Positions 46,783 through 56,657 of a stretch of 64,000 nt of DNA are shown here, piece after piece. The translations under genes and the position numbers were made by a program. Under the pieces are notes generated by a model, which did no database searches, was not told the DNA's origin, and saw nothing but the letters and a program-made list of their open reading frames with translations. Source of the DNA: an uncultured Erythrobacter sp. GTDB lineage: Bacteria > Pseudomonadota > Alphaproteobacteria > Sphingomonadales > Sphingomonadaceae. The stretch is taken from NCBI RefSeq assembly GCF_947499705.1, contig NZ_CANMPJ010000002.1, forward strand, positions 124,001 to 188,000, given 5' to 3'. Position 1 is the first letter of the stretch. Each line of letters opens with the position of its first letter.

Positions 46783-49044
46783 CTAGCCCACAACCCCGGC
46801 GCTCGCCAACACCGCCAGCGTCAGCACGTCTGGCGCTATCGCTGTCATCGGCACGATTTGAACAGGCTTCTCCATCCCGATAAGCATCGGGCCAATCGTC
46901 GCGTTGCCGCCGAGTTCGCGCAGGATCTTGGCGGAGAGGTTTGCCGATTGCAGACCCGGCATAATCAACACGTTTGCAGGCGCAGACAGGCGGCTGAAGG
47001 GATAAAGCTCCATCACCTTTTCATTGAGCGCAGCATCGGGGGCCATTTCGCCTTCATACTCGAAGCCCGGGTCCTCGCGGTCGAGGATGGCAACTGCTTC
47101 GCGGATGTTGGCGAGCCATTGGCCAGAAGGGTTTCCGAACGTCGAATAGGACAGAAACGCAACGCGCGGTTCATGACCCATGCGGCGCGCGACCGCTGCG
47201 GTTTCTTTCGCGATATGGGCAAGTTCATCAGCGCTCGGACGCTCATTGATGGTTGTGTCGGCTAGGAAGGTTGTGTGGTTCTTGCCGATCATCATGTGGA
47301 TGCCGAACGGCAGGGCGTCGGGCTTCTTGTCGATAACGAGGTTCACCTCGCGCACGCTCTGCGCAAAGGTGCGGGTCATGCCAGTGATGAGACCATCGCC
47401 GTGCCCAAGCGCGACCAGTAGCGCCGCGAACACGTTGCGCTCCTGATTGACCATGCGGCGCACGTCGCGCTCGGTATAGCCCCGGCGTTGGAGCCGCTTG
47501 TAGAGATAGTCGACCATTGCGGGGACATGCTCGCTATCGGCGGAGTTCTGGATTTCGAAACTGCCGGGATCGGACACGGAAAGCTGATGCAGCTTGTCGA
47601 CCACCGCTTTGGTGCGGCCGACCAGGATCGGAGTGCCATATCCGAAATCGCGGAACTGGATCGCGGCGCGCAGCACCACTTCTTCTTCCGCTTCGGCGAA
47701 CACCATCCGCTTTGGGTTGTTCTTTGCGTCTTCATAGACCCCGGTCAGCACCGATGTCGTCGGGTTGAGTCGCGATTTCAGCGCGTGGGCATATTGGTCG
47801 AAATCTTCGATGCGGGACTGCGCGACGCCCGAATCCATGGCCGCCTTGGCCACTGCCGAAGAGACGACTTCGATCAGGCGCGGGTCGAACGGAGCCGGGA
47901 TGATATAGTCAGTGCCAAATTTCTGGTTCTTGCCATAAGCGCTCGCCACTTCTTCGGGCACACTTTTGCGCGCGAGTTCGGCGATTGCAGTCGCGGCGGC
48001 GATCTTCATCTCTTCATTGATCGTGGTCGCCTGCACATCGAGCGCGCCGCGGAAAATGAACGGGAAGCCAAGCACATTGTTGACCTGATTGGGGAAGTCG
48101 CTGCGCCCTGTGGCGATAATCGCATCGGGACGTACCGCTTTGGCCTCGTCAGGCATGATTTCCGGCGTCGGGTTGGCCATCGCAAAGATGATCGGCTTGT
48201 CCGCCATCTTCTCCACCCATTCGGGCTTCAGCGCACCAGCGGCAGACAAGCCGAGGAAGATGTCGGCGCCGACCAGTGCCTCTTCCAGATTGGTCGCATC
48301 GGTGGCGACAGCGTGGGCGCTCTTCCACTGATCGACCTTGTCGCGGCCCGGCGTGATTGTGCCGGTGCGGTCGCAGACGATCACGTTTTCGTGCGGGACA
48401 CCCATCGCCTTGATCAGCGCGGTGCAGGCAAGCGCCGAAGCCCCTGCCCCGTTCACCACCATACGGACGTCTTTAAGATCGCGCCCAGTCAGATGGCAGG
48501 CGTTGATCAGGCCAGCCGCCGCGATGATCGCGGTGCCATGCTGATCGTCATGCATCACTGGAATCTTCATCCGCTCGCGCAAGGCCTGCTCGATGATGAA
48601 GCATTCGGGCGCCTTGATGTCTTCAAGGTTGATCCCGCCAAAGCTCGGCTCCATCAATGCAACAGCGTTGATGAAGGCTTCGGGGTCTTCGGTGGCAAGC
48701 TCGATATCAATCGAGTCGACATCGGCGAAGCGCTTGAACAGCACCGCCTTGCCTTCCATCACCGGCTTCGAAGCCAGCGCACCGAGATTGCCGAGACCAA
48801 GGATCGCAGTACCGTTGGAAATCACCGCAACCATGTTTGATCGCGCGGTGTAGCGCGCCGCCAGTGCGGGGTCCTGCGCGATCGCTTCCACCGGAGCCGC
48901 CACGCCGGGCGAATAGGCGAGGCTCAGGTCGCGCTGCGACGTCATCGGCTTGGTCGCAACAACCTCCAGCTTACCCGGACGGATAGTCTCATGGTAAAAC
49001 AGCGCTTCGCGTGTGGTGAATGACGGTGTGCGGTCTTCGGCCAT
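46783..49044 (-). CDS. maeB: NADP-dependent malic enzyme with phosphotransacetylase-like domain
   Basis: The 753-residue protein is the MaeB two-domain form. The N-terminal malic enzyme (about 1-430) has LAYSPGVAAPVEAIAQDP, the NAD(P)-site VNGAGASALACTALI and GRSDFPNQVNNVLGFPFIFRGALD. The C-terminal part (about 435-750) resembles phosphate acetyltransferase (EVNLVIDKKPDALPFGIHMM; NVLIMPGLQSANLSAKIL) and is thought to be regulatory. It decarboxylates malate to pyruvate with NADPH. It is convergent with the M50 gene and divergent from mutS. Confidence 0.97.
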   Translation of the reverse strand: MAEDRTPSFTTREALFYHETIRPGKLEVVATKPMTSQRDLSLAYSPGVAAPVEAIAQDPALAARYTARSNMVAVISNGTAILGLGNLGALASKPVMEGKAVLFKRFADVDSIDIELATEDPEAFINAVALMEPSFGGINLEDIKAPECFIIEQALRERMKIPVMHDDQHGTAIIAAAGLINACHLTGRDLKDVRMVVNGAGASALACTALIKAMGVPHENVIVCDRTGTITPGRDKVDQWKSAHAVATDATNLEEALVGADIFLGLSAAGALKPEWVEKMADKPIIFAMANPTPEIMPDEAKAVRPDAIIATGRSDFPNQVNNVLGFPFIFRGALDVQATTINEEMKIAAATAIAELARKSVPEEVASAYGKNQKFGTDYIIPAPFDPRLIEVVSSAVAKAAMDSGVAQSRIEDFDQYAHALKSRLNPTTSVLTGVYEDAKNNPKRMVFAEAEEEVVLRAAIQFRDFGYGTPILVGRTKAVVDKLHQLSVSDPGSFEIQNSADSEHVPAMVDYLYKRLQRRGYTERDVRRMVNQERNVFAALLVALGHGDGLITGMTRTFAQSVREVNLVIDKKPDALPFGIHMMIGKNHTTFLADTTINERPSADELAHIAKETAAVARRMGHEPRVAFLSYSTFGNPSGQWLANIREAVAILDREDPGFEYEGEMAPDAALNEKVMELYPFSRLSAPANVLIMPGLQSANLSAKILRELGGNATIGPMLIGMEKPVQIVPMTAIAPDVLTLAVLASAGVVG

Positions 49045-49162
49045 AAGCCCCTCTGAAAATGTCGCGAGTTAATGAGCGCTTAGCCCGGTCGGATTGCAAG
49101 CGATAGGGGAAAGCGTGATCCAGACCGTTCCGAATCGGACGGGTGCTGTCTAGGCCGGTGTG

Positions 49163-51790
49163 ATGGCCGGAAAAGTCACCCCGATGATGGAGCAGTACCT
49201 CGCGCTGAAGCACGAGGCCGAAGGCTCATTGCTGTTCTACCGGATGGGCGATTTCTTCGAGCTGTTCTTTGACGATGCAAAGGTTGCATCGGAAATACTC
49301 GATATCGCATTGACCAGTCGCGGCGAACATGCCGGGGAACCTGTGGCGATGTGCGGCGTGCCGGTACATTCTGCCGAAGGGTACCTGGCCCGGCTGATCA
49401 AAGCTGGATGCCGGGTAGCGATTGCCGAGCAGGTCGAAACACCGGACGAAGCAAAGGTCCGCGCAAAGAAAGAAGGCTGGCCTTCGTCAAAAGCGCTCGT
49501 CAAACGCGAGATCGTCCGCTTCGTTACCGCTGGAACCCTGACCGAAGAAGCGCTGCTGGAGCCGCGCCGCGCCAACATGTTGGTGGCTTTAGCAGAAATT
49601 CGCGGAATTATCGGGATCGCGAGCTGCGACATTTCGACGGGCACGATGGTGCTGGAGCAATGCAGCCCCGCCATGCTGGGAGCGGAATTGGCACGACTCG
49701 GCGCGATCGAAGTTGTGGCACCGGATGGCTGGACGCATGGTCCTGATGAACCGACGCTTCATTCCCCCGGCACGTTCACAAGCGATGAAGGCGAGGCCAG
49801 GCTCAAACGGTTGCACGATGTTGCGACCCTGGATGGATTCGGTGCCTTTTCGCGCGCCATGCTGGCCGCTGCTGGCGGATTGATCGGTTATCTGGAGCAT
49901 GTCGGGCGCGGGGCTTTGCCATTGCTACTTCCGCCTGTCCTGCGCGCTGAGAAAGCCGGGATGGCAATGGACGAGGCGACCCGGGCCAGTCTGGAAATTC
50001 TTGAAAGCCAGCAAGGCGCGCGCTCGGGCAGCCTGATAGCCACTCTGGATCGCTGCTCTACCGGTGCGGGGTCGAGGCTGCTGGCTCTGGATCTTTCGGC
50101 TCCGCTGCTGGACAGAGAGATTATTGAAGGCCGACTGGCATTGGTTCAGTTCTGGCGTGATCGCCCGATCGAACGTGCCCAGCTTCGCGATGTCCTGCGC
50201 GCTCTACCCGATATCGGCCGTGCTCTGGGACGGCTGGTTGCCGGCAGAGGAAGTCCGCGCGATCTCGGGCAGGTGCGCGATGGTCTGCGTGAAGCCCGGC
50301 GAATCCATGATTGGTTGTCGGCCGAGGCTGACCGCCCAACCATGCTCGATGAACTGTTGCCGAGCCTGACGGGGCATGGCGCGCTGACCGACCTGCTCGA
50401 ACGCGCTTTGGTGGTTGCGCCGCCAACCGAGCGTTCCAACGGAGGCTACATCGCCGAAGGGTATGATGCGAGCCTGGACGAGTTGCGCGAAATCTCCGGA
50501 AGCGCGAGGCGAGCGATCGCCGCTATGGAAGCGCGCTACCGGGACGAAACCGACACTGCCTCGCTCAAGATCAAGCACAACGGTGTGCTCGGCTATTTCA
50601 TCGAAGTCCCAAGCCGCCATGCCGACAAGTTCATGGCGGCTGACAGCGGCTTCACGCACCGCCAGACGATGAAAGGCGCAGTGCGGTTCAATTCGCTGGC
50701 CCTGCACGAGGAAGCCTCGCGGATTTCCGAAGCGGGCGGGCGGGCGCTTGCTGCAGAAGAAGCTCACTTTGAAGAGCTTGTCGCTGCAGTCAGCGGTGAA
50801 CGCGAACACATCGCCGGAACAGCCGCCGCACTGGCGCGGATCGACGTGAGTGCCGGCAATGCCGAACGGGCGAATGAAGGAGACTGGTGCCGCCCTGAAA
50901 TCACAGACGATGCTGGCCTTGCAATCACAAGCGGCAGGCATCCCGTTGTCGAGGCAGCGCTCGTAAAAACGGGCGAACGATTTGTCGCCAACAATTGTTC
51001 GCTCGCTGCAGACGATCGGCTGTGGTTGATCGGCGGACCGAACATGGGCGGTAAATCCACATTTCTACGCCAGAACGCGCTTATCGTACTGATGGCGCAG
51101 GCCGGGTGCTATGTCCCAGCCAATTCCGCCCGAATTGGGCTCGTAGATCGTCTGTTCAGCCGGGTTGGCGCATCGGACAATCTCGCACGCGGCCGCTCGA
51201 CCTTCATGGTAGAGATGGTCGAAACCGCTGCGATCCTGGCACAAGCGACAGAGCGCAGCTTTGTAATCCTTGACGAGGTGGGCCGCGGCACGTCGACTTA
51301 TGATGGGCTCGCACTCGCATGGGCCGTGGTTGAATCGGTCCACTCCACAATCGCGTGCCGCTGCCTGTTCGCAACGCATTATCACGAACTCGCACGGCTC
51401 GGTGAGACTTGCGAAGCTCTCTCGCTCCACCATGTCCGAGCGCGCGAATGGAAAGGTGATCTCGTGCTGCTGCACGAGCTTGCGGAAGGACCAGCCGACC
51501 GCAGCTATGGCCTCGCGGTGGCGAAGCTCGCAGGCGTTCCGAAGCCTGTCGTCGAACGCGCACGGCAGGTGCTCTCGAAACTCGAAGAGGCGCGCTCAGA
51601 AACCGGCGGAATCGCCGCTGGCCTGGGCGATCTGCCGCTATTTGCCGCGAGCGTGGCCGCTCCTGACGAAACCGCCGAAGACGCACTCGCCAACCGCCTG
51701 CGCGACACCGATGTGGATGCGCTGTCCCCTCGGGAGGCGCTCGATCTGCTTTACGATCTTAAACGCGAGCTGATCTCTACCAATCCTTAA
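49163..51790 (+). CDS. mutS: DNA mismatch repair protein MutS
   Basis: ATG 49163 directly follows a GTG (49160); either could start translation. The 875-residue protein has domain I with the mismatch-contacting Phe-x-Glu (YRMGDFFELFFDDA), connector, lever and clamp domains, and a C-terminal ATPase with Walker A GGPNMGGKSTFLRQ and Walker B VILDEVGRGTSTYDGLA. It recognises base mismatches. No mutL is adjacent. The divergent promoter region with maeB (49045-49162) is 118 bases. Confidence 0.98.
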   Translation: MAGKVTPMMEQYLALKHEAEGSLLFYRMGDFFELFFDDAKVASEILDIALTSRGEHAGEPVAMCGVPVHSAEGYLARLIKAGCRVAIAEQVETPDEAKVRAKKEGWPSSKALVKREIVRFVTAGTLTEEALLEPRRANMLVALAEIRGIIGIASCDISTGTMVLEQCSPAMLGAELARLGAIEVVAPDGWTHGPDEPTLHSPGTFTSDEGEARLKRLHDVATLDGFGAFSRAMLAAAGGLIGYLEHVGRGALPLLLPPVLRAEKAGMAMDEATRASLEILESQQGARSGSLIATLDRCSTGAGSRLLALDLSAPLLDREIIEGRLALVQFWRDRPIERAQLRDVLRALPDIGRALGRLVAGRGSPRDLGQVRDGLREARRIHDWLSAEADRPTMLDELLPSLTGHGALTDLLERALVVAPPTERSNGGYIAEGYDASLDELREISGSARRAIAAMEARYRDETDTASLKIKHNGVLGYFIEVPSRHADKFMAADSGFTHRQTMKGAVRFNSLALHEEASRISEAGGRALAAEEAHFEELVAAVSGEREHIAGTAAALARIDVSAGNAERANEGDWCRPEITDDAGLAITSGRHPVVEAALVKTGERFVANNCSLAADDRLWLIGGPNMGGKSTFLRQNALIVLMAQAGCYVPANSARIGLVDRLFSRVGASDNLARGRSTFMVEMVETAAILAQATERSFVILDEVGRGTSTYDGLALAWAVVESVHSTIACRCLFATHYHELARLGETCEALSLHHVRAREWKGDLVLLHELAEGPADRSYGLAVAKLAGVPKPVVERARQVLSKLEEARSETGGIAAGLGDLPLFAASVAAPDETAEDALANRLRDTDVDALSPREALDLLYDLKRELISTNP

Positions 51791-51803
51791 CCGTAGCCGC
51801 GCT

Positions 51804-52253
51804 ATGGCGGTGCCCATGTCGAGGATATTGTTCGAAAACAGCAAATTTGCGCTTGGCTTCGCCGCCGTCACGATTGTTGGCGCCGGGCTGCTTATGGGCA
51901 CCGACAATTCGCTGAGCGGCGTTGAAGTCGAAGGCGAAAGCGAGCCTGCTCCCAGTCAGCAAGTCGCTGCCAACACACAGCAAGACGCTCCACCGGCGCC
52001 GCTGGCAGAACAGCCTGTGATCGCCGATTGGGCCTCAGACGAAGAACTGATCGATACGGCTGAAGGGTTCGATCCGACCCCTAATGAGCCGGTTGAAATC
52101 TTCGATAGCCCGGCTCCAAGTGCAGAAGGCGATTCTTCAAACCAGCGATCTGCCCCAAGCGCCGGGCCAAAGCCTAACGTTGCCAATCGGCCCGGCCCAG
52201 CGCCATCGACGCCGAAAACGGCCCGTCGCAACCGCGCTCTCGACGTCAAGTAG
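51804..52253 (+). CDS. Single-pass membrane protein, Pro/Ala-rich, unknown function
   Basis: The 149-residue product has one hydrophobic segment near the N-terminus (FALGFAAVTIVGAGLLMG), then about 115 polar residues rich in Pro, Ala, Ser and Glu and probably disordered, ending with a basic PKTARRNRALDVK. A second ATG at 51816 is an alternative start. It begins 13 bases after mutS and is convergent with the hydroxyacyl-CoA dehydrogenase gene. No family was recognised. Confidence 0.5.
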   Translation: MAVPMSRILFENSKFALGFAAVTIVGAGLLMGTDNSLSGVEVEGESEPAPSQQVAANTQQDAPPAPLAEQPVIADWASDEELIDTAEGFDPTPNEPVEIFDSPAPSAEGDSSNQRSAPSAGPKPNVANRPGPAPSTPKTARRNRALDVK

Positions 52254-52265
52254 ACGTCAGCCGCG

Positions 52266-53135
52266 TTATCGAGTCGGGACCGGCGCTTCGCCCGAATAAT
52301 CGTAGAAGCCGCGTCCGGTCTTGCGGCCGAGCCAGCCCGCTTCGACATATTTCACCAGCAGGGGCGCAGGGCGATACTTGCTGTCGCGCGTGGTCTTGTA
52401 GAGCACCTTGATAATGTCGAGGCACGTATCGAGGCCCACAAAATCAGCGAGTTGCAACGGCCCCATCGGGTGATTGAGACCGAGGCGGCAGCCCTTGTCG
52501 ATGTCCTCGATCCCGGCGGTTGACTGGCCGAGCACAAACACTGCTTCGTTGATCATCGGCAGCAGAATGCGGTTGACGACGAACCCTGGCTCGTCCTGGC
52601 TGAGCACGACTTCCTTGCCCAAACCTTCGGCGAATGTCGTGACGCGGTCGGTAGTGACCTGCGCGGTTGCGAGGCCGGGAATAACTTCGATCAGGCCCAT
52701 AACTGGCACCGGGTTGAAGAAGTGCAGACCGATGAAACGCGCCGGATCGGGTGAGTGGTTTGCCATCCGGGTGATCGGGATTGAGCTGGTGTTGCTCGCC
52801 ATCACTGCCATGTCGGACAGGACTTTGCCTGCCGCTTCGAAAATTATCTGTTTGACTTCTTCGCGCTCGGTCGCCGCTTCGATGATCAGGTCGGCGGCTT
52901 CCATGGGCGCGTAGTCGGCAACCGGGGTGATCCTGGCCAGTACGCCTTCGGCTTCATCAGCCTCCAGCTTGCCCCGCCCTACCAGCTTGACGAGGGCCTT
53001 CTCAATCTTGCCCTTCCCGCCCTCGGCGGTGGCCAGATCGATATCCGACAGCATCACCTGCATGCCGTGCTGTGCAACCGTTTGAGCGATGCCCGTCCCC
53101 ATCTGTCCGGCACCGATCACAGCAATATTCCGCAT
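52266..53135 (-). CDS. hbd: 3-hydroxybutyryl-CoA dehydrogenase
   Basis: The 289-residue protein has an N-terminal Rossmann fold ([15 protein letters not shown]), the SNTSSIPIT segment, the catalytic His in [19 protein letters not shown], and a C-terminal dimer domain with [15 protein letters not shown]. It interconverts 3-hydroxybutyryl-CoA and acetoacetyl-CoA with NAD(P). The match to short-chain, stand-alone enzymes (rather than FadB fusions) is by length. Together with the 3-oxoacid CoA-transferase at 22.5 kb it fits short acyl or PHB metabolism, though the genes are far apart. Confidence 0.93.
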   Translation of the reverse strand: MRNIAVIGAGQMGTGIAQTVAQHGMQVMLSDIDLATAEGGKGKIEKALVKLVGRGKLEADEAEGVLARITPVADYAPMEAADLIIEAATEREEVKQIIFEAAGKVLSDMAVMASNTSSIPITRMANHSPDPARFIGLHFFNPVPVMGLIEVIPGLATAQVTTDRVTTFAEGLGKEVVLSQDEPGFVVNRILLPMINEAVFVLGQSTAGIEDIDKGCRLGLNHPMGPLQLADFVGLDTCLDIIKVLYKTTRDSKYRPAPLLVKYVEAGWLGRKTGRGFYDYSGEAPVPTR

Positions 53136-53208
53136 GGCAACAATCCCTTCGCAAGTGCAGCAAAGGGCCTGTTAGCGGGGCAGTCTGGGGTTGGCTAGCG
53201 ATTAGCGA

Positions 53209-53784
53209 CTAGCGGTTGGCGCCGGGCACCCATTTCACGTCCGCTTTGCCGTCATCGTTCAGCACGCGGCCGAGGACGAACAGTAAATCTGACAGCCGGT
53301 TGATATAAGCCAGAGCCGCCGGGTTCACCGAAGTCTCGCCTGTCAGTTCCGTCATTGCCCGCTCCGATGCGCGAGTGGCCGCACGGGCGACATGGACGCG
53401 CGCTGCCGCTTCACTGCCGCCCGGCAGGACGAAGCTGGTGAGCGGTTCGAGCCGTTCGTTGAGCGCATCGATCTGCGTCTCAATCCAATCGGGCTGGCTA
53501 GGCACGATCCGCAGAACCATCTCCGAGGGCGTGAAATCACCGTCTTCACTCGGCGTCGCAAGGTCAGCGCCGAGATCGAACAGGTCGTTCTGCACGCGGG
53601 TCAGCATCGCGCGGTGCGCCTCATCGTCGATCCCGCTGATGGCAAACCCGATCGCGCTGTTGGTTTCATCAACCATTCCGATCGCGGCAATCCGAGCCGA
53701 GTGCTTCGCGGTGCGCGAGCCGTCGACCAGACCTGTCGTGCCATCATCACCCGTGCGGGTGTAAATCTTGTTCAGCTTTACCAT
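53209..53784 (-). CDS. Cob(I)yrinic acid a,c-diamide adenosyltransferase (PduO-type)
   Basis: The 191-residue protein has the PduO signature at the N-terminus (YTRTGDDGTTGLVDGSRTAKHS) and the active-site helix RVHVARAATRASERAM with the conserved Arg residues, plus LSDLLFVLGRVLND. It adds the 5'-deoxyadenosyl group to corrinoids with ATP. No other cobalamin gene is seen nearby. It is 11 bases downstream of the HIG1-like gene on the same strand. Confidence 0.95.
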   Translation of the reverse strand: MVKLNKIYTRTGDDGTTGLVDGSRTAKHSARIAAIGMVDETNSAIGFAISGIDDEAHRAMLTRVQNDLFDLGADLATPSEDGDFTPSEMVLRIVPSQPDWIETQIDALNERLEPLTSFVLPGGSEAAARVHVARAATRASERAMTELTGETSVNPAALAYINRLSDLLFVLGRVLNDDGKADVKWVPGANR

Positions 53785-53795
53785 GCCGCGATCTC

Positions 53796-54029
53796 TCAGC
53801 GTGCCACGAGCATGATAATCACGACCACCGCAATCGCGGCTGCCTGATACTTGATGCGCGCGAACATCGCCTTGTTCTGGGCGAGTTGCATGTCGGTCGC
53901 GGTTTCACCCTCGCCCGTTTCCAGATCGATTTTCGTCGTCTGGAGGAATGCGATCACCCCGCGAACGAGCGAAACAAGGACCATGATGCAAAGGATCACG
54001 AGGACGGCGCCGAGAAAATAATTGACCAT
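53796..54029 (-). CDS. HIG1-domain (twin transmembrane) small protein
   Basis: The 77-residue protein has two hydrophobic helices (about 4-25 and 56-75) joined by a polar loop with LAQNKAMFARIKYQAAAI. The pairing of helices and the Q-N-K-x-M-x-x-R-x-x-x-Q stretch match the HIG1/twin-transmembrane family that associates with cytochrome oxidase in mitochondria and alphaproteobacteria. It lies between gluQ and the adenosyltransferase gene on the same strand. Confidence 0.8.
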   Translation of the reverse strand: MVNYFLGAVLVILCIMVLVSLVRGVIAFLQTTKIDLETGEGETATDMQLAQNKAMFARIKYQAAAIAVVVIIMLVAR

Positions 54030-54053
54030 GGACCCTAAATGGACCCTGCGCCG

Positions 54054-54872
54054 CTAAGTTCCAACCGGCAATTCCTGCAATCGCAATTGCTCGGCAAGCA
54101 TCAGCCCGTCTTCACCCGCTATTCTCCGATCTGCCAAGGACGGTGAGCCGCGCCGTTTCGCGAGCTTTTCGCCATTCTCGTCGAGCAAGAGCCGGTGATG
54201 GTGCCAGCGCGGAACGGGAAGCTTCAGAAGTTCCTGTAGCAGGCGGTGGACATGGGACGAGGCGAACAGATCCTCTCCGCGCGTCACCAAAGTGACCCCA
54301 TCGGCGGCATCGTCCAGAGTTGCGGCAAGGTGGTAGCTTGCGGGCAATTCTTTGCGCACAATCACGACATCGCCAAACTCACGCGGGTCCGCGATTACGC
54401 TGCCGGCGATTTCATCGGTCCAGATGATTTCGCCCACCCGCTCCATTGCAGAATCGATATCAAGCCGCAGCGCAGCAGGCTTTCCCGGATCATGGGGCCT
54501 GTCGCGGCATGAGCCAGGGTAAACAAGGCCATCGGCACCTCGCCTTGGCTCGATCGCTTCGATCTCCTTGCGAGTGCAAGTGCAGCTGTAAACAAGCCCA
54601 GCTTGAACCAGTTGCTCTGCTGCCGCTTCATAGCTTGCCAGCCGGGTCGATTGCGCGGGAACTTCTTCCCACTCCAAACCCAGCCATTCGAGATCGCGGC
54701 GAAACTCATCGGCGAGCTCGGGCCGCGACCTTGGCCCGTCAATATCCTCGATCCTCAGCAGGAACCGCCCGCCCGCCGCCTTCGCCAGATCATGCGCAAC
54801 TATCGCCGAAAAAGCGTGGCCCAGATGCAGGTGGCCATTGGGGCTCGGGGCAAAACGCGTAACAGTCTGCAC
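54054..54872 (-). CDS. gluQ: Glutamyl-Q tRNA(Asp) synthetase
   Basis: Start GTG at 54872 (VQTVTRFAPSPNGHLHLGHA) is preferred to an ATG at 54914, since the family begins just before the RFAPSP motif. The 272-residue protein has the HIGH-like HLHLGH, zinc ligands in YSCTCTRKEIE with YPGSC, and a KMSKR-like ENGEKLAKRRGS. It has no anticodon-binding domain. It glutamylates queuosine in tRNA-Asp. It is divergent from the HNH gene at 55014. Confidence 0.94.
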   Translation of the reverse strand: MQTVTRFAPSPNGHLHLGHAFSAIVAHDLAKAAGGRFLLRIEDIDGPRSRPELADEFRRDLEWLGLEWEEVPAQSTRLASYEAAAEQLVQAGLVYSCTCTRKEIEAIEPRRGADGLVYPGSCRDRPHDPGKPAALRLDIDSAMERVGEIIWTDEIAGSVIADPREFGDVVIVRKELPASYHLAATLDDAADGVTLVTRGEDLFASSHVHRLLQELLKLPVPRWHHHRLLLDENGEKLAKRRGSPSLADRRIAGEDGLMLAEQLRLQELPVGT

Positions 54873-55013
54873 GCCGCCCCAATGCCATACGCAATCGCAT
54901 TGCGCTATCCACACACCATCAACAGCCTGTCCCTGTGGATATTCGCACTGTCACGGCTTTGACTCTGATTTCTGCCACGCCATGTTGCAGTCAATCAGGG
55001 AGGAACGCGCACC

Positions 55014-55622
55014 GTGTTCAAAGCCGAACTGATCGAAAAGGCTGCACAATTCCGCAGCGCCACCGAGGATCCGACTCGGAACCTGTCGTCCTGCCCCGCG
55101 CTTGTGCTCAACGCGGACTACACTCCTTTGTCCTATTATCCGCTGAGCCTGTGGCCGTGGCAAACCGCGATAAAGGCGGTGTTCCTGGACCGGGTAGATA
55201 TCGTCGCGAGCTATGACCGCGAAGTGCACTCGCCCAGCCTCGATATGAAGATTCCCAGCGTCATCGCGCTGCGGCAATATGTGAAGCAGAGCGAGTTTCC
55301 AGCCTTCACACGCTTCAACGTGTTCCTGCGCGACAAGTTCGAATGCCAATATTGCGGCAATCGCGACCATTTGACCTTCGACCACGTGATCCCGCGCCGT
55401 TTGGGTGGGAAGACCACATGGGAGAACATCATCACCGCCTGCGCGCCCTGCAATATGAAGAAAGGCGGCCGCACGCCGAAACAGGCGCATATGCCGGTTC
55501 AGATGAAGCCAATCCGGCCAACCAGCTGGCAGCTTCAACAGCAGGGCAAGCAGTTCCCGCCGAACTACCTGCACGAAACGTGGCGCGATTGGCTGTATTG
55601 GGACATCGAGCTGGAGGCGTGA
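55014..55622 (+). CDS. HNH endonuclease
   Basis: Start GTG 55014 has AGGGAGGA nine bases upstream. The 202-residue protein has an N-terminal region (LVLNADYTPLSYYPLSLWPWQTAIKAVFLDRVDIV) typical of the stand-alone chromosomal HNH family and the nuclease motif CQYCGNRDHLTFDHVIPRRLGGKTTWENIITACAPCN. The four cysteines bind zinc, and D-H is the catalytic pair. These conserved proteins are widespread in alphaproteobacteria, with unknown physiology. The next gene starts within its stop codon (GTGA). Confidence 0.92.
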   Translation: MFKAELIEKAAQFRSATEDPTRNLSSCPALVLNADYTPLSYYPLSLWPWQTAIKAVFLDRVDIVASYDREVHSPSLDMKIPSVIALRQYVKQSEFPAFTRFNVFLRDKFECQYCGNRDHLTFDHVIPRRLGGKTTWENIITACAPCNMKKGGRTPKQAHMPVQMKPIRPTSWQLQQQGKQFPPNYLHETWRDWLYWDIELEA

Positions 55623-56620
55623 CGCGGGCCGTATTTTCCTCAGCTCTCGCGGCTTTGTCATTGGTCGCGATCAGTCCGGCTGTGCGAGCACAAGAACAAG
55701 CCCAGGAGGACCCAAAGGAGTATCTGGAGAGCGCTTTCGAGCTTCTCGAATCCTATCACATTAATCGCAACGAAGCCGATTGGGCCGCCTTGCGCGATGC
55801 CGCGCGGGCGCTGACGGCTCAGGCGCATTCCCCTGCCGATACCCATGCGGCGCTGCGTGCGGTGATCGTGGCGCTGGATGAAAAGCACAGTTATCTGGTT
55901 CCACCGCGCAAGCCCAGAAAGACCATTTCTGCCGCCACCAACGCAAAGCCGCCGCTTCCACCGATGCCGGAAGGGAAACGGCTTGAAGGGGAGATCGGCT
56001 ATGTTGCCATACCTTCGCTCACAACCGTTCAAGGCCGCGAGCAGGTGGGTGTGCAGTACCGCGATACTCTGCAATCGCTGCTGAAAGACCTCGACAAGAA
56101 CGCCTCTTGCGGGTGGATCATCGATCTACGGAAGAACTTCGGCGGAAATATGTGGCCAATGCTGAACGGCCTTGATCCGCTGCTTGGAGACGGCCCATTC
56201 GGGTACTTTGTCGGACTGGAAGAAAAGTCCGCATGGGTCAGAACCTTTCAAGGTATCAGCGCGAGCACGGCAAATGCCAAAAGCGAGCCAAGCCCGTCAT
56301 TCAAGCTCCAGAATTCGAGCCGCCCCATCGCCGTCCTGATTGGCGAACAGACCACCAGTTCCGGCGAGATGGTGGCCATCGCTCTGATCGGCCTGACAAA
56401 CTCAAAGAGCTTCGGAAAACCGTCGGCCAATTTCACAACGGCTGTTCGTCCCTTTCCGCTGAGTGATGGGGCGGTCCTCGGCATCACTTCCAGCCAGGTT
56501 GCATTCGCCTCTGGGGAATTGGTCAAAGGTGCGATAGAACCGGACGTTCTCGTTGAAGACGAAGCACAGGAAGAAGCCGCAGGATGGCTCGAAGAACAAT
56601 GCAGGACTACCCGCGCCTAG
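55619..56620 (+). CDS. Secreted S41 family (tail-specific-type) peptidase
   Basis: The GTG at 55619 overlaps the HNH gene stop and gives a good signal peptide (VTRAVFSSALAALSLVAISPAVRAQ). The 333-residue product has the S41 core with GYVAIPSL, WIIDLRKNFGGNMWPML, the nucleophile region GEQTTSSGEMVAIAL, and FGKPSANF as the likely Lys region. No PDZ domain is evident. It is predicted to cleave proteins at C-termini or misfolded chains in the periplasm. It is translationally coupled to an HNH nuclease, which is unexpected. Confidence 0.82.
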   Translation: MTRAVFSSALAALSLVAISPAVRAQEQAQEDPKEYLESAFELLESYHINRNEADWAALRDAARALTAQAHSPADTHAALRAVIVALDEKHSYLVPPRKPRKTISAATNAKPPLPPMPEGKRLEGEIGYVAIPSLTTVQGREQVGVQYRDTLQSLLKDLDKNASCGWIIDLRKNFGGNMWPMLNGLDPLLGDGPFGYFVGLEEKSAWVRTFQGISASTANAKSEPSPSFKLQNSSRPIAVLIGEQTTSSGEMVAIALIGLTNSKSFGKPSANFTTAVRPFPLSDGAVLGITSSQVAFASGELVKGAIEPDVLVEDEAQEEAAGWLEEQCRTTRA

Positions 56621-56657
56621 AAACCATCGATTCGATCATCTGCAGAGGCGATGAAAA

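Noticed and set aside
47488..48840. Plus-strand open frame of 450 codons opposite maeB
   Set aside because: Shadow of maeB; His/Arg/Gly-rich composition, no domain or ribosome site.
49069..49084. TTAA-N7-TTAGC box in the maeB-mutS gap
   Set aside because: One base from the CtrA consensus, but the neighbouring genes are housekeeping and a match at this level is expected by chance.
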